DNA from: an uncultured Campylobacter sp.
Lineage (GTDB): Bacteria > Campylobacterota > Campylobacteria > Campylobacterales > Campylobacteraceae
DNA length: 64,000 nucleotides
Direction of reading: 5' to 3'
Assembly: GCF_944323605.1 (NCBI RefSeq)
Contig: NZ_CALUTC010000001.1
Span: 248,001 to 312,000, forward strand
Position 1 is the stretch's first letter. Each line of letters begins with the position of its first letter. Of the stretch, positions 62,421-64,000 are shown piece by piece. The translations under genes were made by a program, and so were the position numbers. Under the pieces are notes generated by a model. It ran no database searches. It was given only the letters and a program-made list of their open reading frames with translations, and was not told the origin of the DNA.

Positions 62421-62440
62421 GGCTTTTTTAAGCCTTATTT
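62416..62440 (+). terminator. Hairpin after the major capsid gene
   Basis: AATAAGGCTT, TTTT loop, AAGCCTTATT: a 10-bp perfect stem overlapping the stop codon, with a short T stretch after. Probably a partial terminator or mRNA stabiliser. Confidence 0.65.
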
Positions 62441-62459
62441 ACTAAAACAGGCGGCAAAG

Positions 62460-63413
62460 ATGAATTACACGAACGAGGCTTTAAATGCGATAGAAGAGAA
62501 ATTAAAGCAAAGCAAAGAGCTTTTAAGTGCTTTGCAAACAGATTTTTCACAAGAAAATTTAGAAAGCAAAATAAACGCAGAATTAAACGAAGCAAAAACA
62601 CAGTTGCAAGAGTTTTTGCAAAGCAAAGAAGCACAGATAAAAGATGAGTTAAACAAAACTCTAAACGAAAGTATAAAAACAAATTTTTTAGAGCTTTTTG
62701 AAAGCAAAAAAGAAGCAATAAAAAGCTTTATTGCAAGTAGTATAAATTTAGATGATTTAAGCCAAAAAACCGCACAAAGCTTTTTAGATGAAAATTTAGA
62801 AAATTTAAAAGAGCTTTTAAATCAAGCCTTAAAAGGTGATGAATTTTTTGCGATTTTAAATGAAAAAAGACAAGCTTTAAGCCAAAAAACACAAGAAGGC
62901 ATTTTAGAACTTGATAAAGAGATAAATAAAAATTTAAAAGAATTAGATAAAAAGATAGATGAGAGATTTTTACTTTATTTGCAAAGTCTAAAAGATCAAA
63001 GCAAAGAGATAGTAAAAGAGTATATAAACGAACATAAAGCAGAACTTTTCAAGCCTTTTAAGCTTGATTTTTTGAAAGAGGATATTTTAAAAGATGAGGA
63101 TTTTAAAAAAACTTATAAAGAAATAGCCTTGCAAAGCATAGTTACTCTTGTTAATACAAGCACTTTTAAGGCTGATATTGAAGAGATACTTTTACAAATG
63201 AATGCAAAGATAAGCGATGCCTTTTTTTCATCTGTTTATTTGCAAAAGCATAAATTTATATCAAATGCAATCTTAATGAGCGTATCTTTATCAAACGCCT
63301 TAACTGAAGTTTCAAAGCAGCTAGACAAGCATTTTTCAAAAGATGAAAGCCTAACGCAAGAAAAGCCAAATTTCATAAACAAAAAGCGAAAAAAAGTATT
63401 TAAGGTAGTATAA
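62460..63413 (+). CDS. Long coiled-coil virion protein
   Basis: 317 residues, almost wholly helical and Glu/Lys/Leu-rich (ELLSALQTDFSQENLESKIN) with a basic C-terminus (NKKRKKVFKVV). Likely a fibrous or internal virion protein downstream of the capsid gene. No family recognised. Confidence 0.55.
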   Translation: MNYTNEALNAIEEKLKQSKELLSALQTDFSQENLESKINAELNEAKTQLQEFLQSKEAQIKDELNKTLNESIKTNFLELFESKKEAIKSFIASSINLDDLSQKTAQSFLDENLENLKELLNQALKGDEFFAILNEKRQALSQKTQEGILELDKEINKNLKELDKKIDERFLLYLQSLKDQSKEIVKEYINEHKAELFKPFKLDFLKEDILKDEDFKKTYKEIALQSIVTLVNTSTFKADIEEILLQMNAKISDAFFSSVYLQKHKFISNAILMSVSLSNALTEVSKQLDKHFSKDESLTQEKPNFINKKRKKVFKVV

Positions 63414-63415
63414 AA

Positions 63416-64000
63416 ATGCAAGATAATCAATTTTTAGACAATAACTTAAGCAAAACAGATAATCAAAACGAAATGCTGCAAGAATTAAGCAAAAGTTTGC
63501 TTTTGGAAAAAAACGCAAATTCTAAAGATCCTACGCAAGAAAACAAAGAGCTTGATTTAACCAGCTTTATGAAAGAAAATTATGCGGAGTTAGATGAAAA
63601 AAACCAAAACAAGCAAGAAAAAATACAAGAAAATATCTTGCAAGAAAATTCAAAAAAAGAGGCGAGTGCTTTTGAAATTTATCACGCTAAAAAATACGGG
63701 TATTTTAATGAAAAATACCCTGAACTTGCGTATTCTCAAGGACAAGAAGCAAGTTTGGGTTTAAATCTTAAAAAACTAAGTGGCGATAAAGAATTTCAAG
63801 AGCTAAAAGCTGTAAATAACGCACTTGGCAACCTAAACACGATAATAAGCTTAAGTGATGATACAAGCGGGACGATAAATGCAATCGATAGAGGGCTTGG
63901 CTATCTTACGGGAAATTTTTTAACACCGAGTGAGAAAAACATTTTAAGGACAAATGCGGAAAGTAGCTTGAAAGCAAACTACTTAAACGCTGTTTCTTTA
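63416..64000 (+). CDS. Virion or ejection-type protein, 3' end outside window
   Basis: 195 residues visible from the ATG at 63416 with no stop. N-terminus is Asn/Gln/Glu-rich and disordered. From about residue 85 (FEIYHAKKYGYFNEKYPELA) it becomes ordered and helical. Position after the head genes fits a tail or ejection protein. Confidence 0.55.
   Translation, partial: MQDNQFLDNNLSKTDNQNEMLQELSKSLLLEKNANSKDPTQENKELDLTSFMKENYAELDEKNQNKQEKIQENILQENSKKEASAFEIYHAKKYGYFNEKYPELAYSQGQEASLGLNLKKLSGDKEFQELKAVNNALGNLNTIISLSDDTSGTINAIDRGLGYLTGNFLTPSEKNILRTNAESSLKANYLNAVSL

Overview
The window is AT-rich DNA from a Campylobacter-type epsilonproteobacterium. The evidence is the gene set: flhB, the natural-transformation genes ctsE/ctsF, a receiver-less CheB, a pseudaminic-acid flagellin-glycosylation operon, and three poly-G/C contingency tracts. 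It is not simply C. jejuni: blocks that are far apart there are neighbours here, and a YeiH-type membrane gene sits inside the pse operon. I cannot name the species.

Bases 1-28650 are chromosomal. A 5'-truncated M20D amidohydrolase is followed on the minus strand by flhB, fabH-plsX-rpmF-DUF177-ndk, and ychF-pepA-dedA-apt-(coiled coil)-rpiB. Then come cheB'-cheR on the plus strand, ctsE-ctsF and ktrB-ktrA on the minus strand, and tRNA-Phe. From 26110 down to 16161 runs a near-continuous minus-strand operon: pseB, pseC, a DUF4910-type peptidase-like gene, yeiH-like, AAC(3)-like, an unknown gene, a KAS III-like gene, an acyl carrier protein, pseF, pseG, pseH and a sugar formyltransferase-like gene. 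Three of these genes carry G9-G10 tracts. Two of the tracts sit at gene ends, where a slip would change coupling or fusion to the next gene. dcd, accB and accC close the host part.

From about 29100 to the window end is one prophage of podovirus-like type. Its left end abuts an ORF that looks 5'-truncated by the insertion. The early block holds a tyrosine integrase, small overlapping genes, a tail-adaptor-like gene, an initiator-like HTH protein, two RHH proteins, a DnaB-like helicase, a strongly promoted micro-membrane peptide, an HTH protein and a CHC2/TOPRIM primase. A lysis-like block follows (small membrane proteins, M15 endolysin), then tail-like fragments lying between inverted regulatory modules, and the large terminase on the minus strand. 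The late block contains a 3211-residue polyvalent protein, a discoidin-like virion protein, small terminase, portal, nested spanins, scaffold, a small head protein, an N4-gp56-like capsid protein, a coiled-coil protein and a partial ORF leaving the window.

The most unusual feature is the giant gene at 43347-52982. It carries several barnase/EndoU/colicin E5/RelE-like and LPD3-like cassettes, a ParB-like region, a zincin (HELIH) and a final nuclease-like domain. The cassettes are separated by identical direct repeats (42 nt and 94 nt) spaced in exact codon multiples. Its probable original C-terminal tail lies 3.2 kb downstream as an orphan 3' end, joined by the same 18-nt sequence found inside the giant gene. 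Between them lie a second decayed tail and a separately promoted set of small genes including an ImmA/IrrE-type peptidase. This resembles the tip-swapping of polymorphic toxin systems, here in a probably virion-borne phage protein. A second phage-wide signal is a recurring TTAA(C/G)CCTTTT box, often as a divergent palindrome, upstream of most late transcription units.
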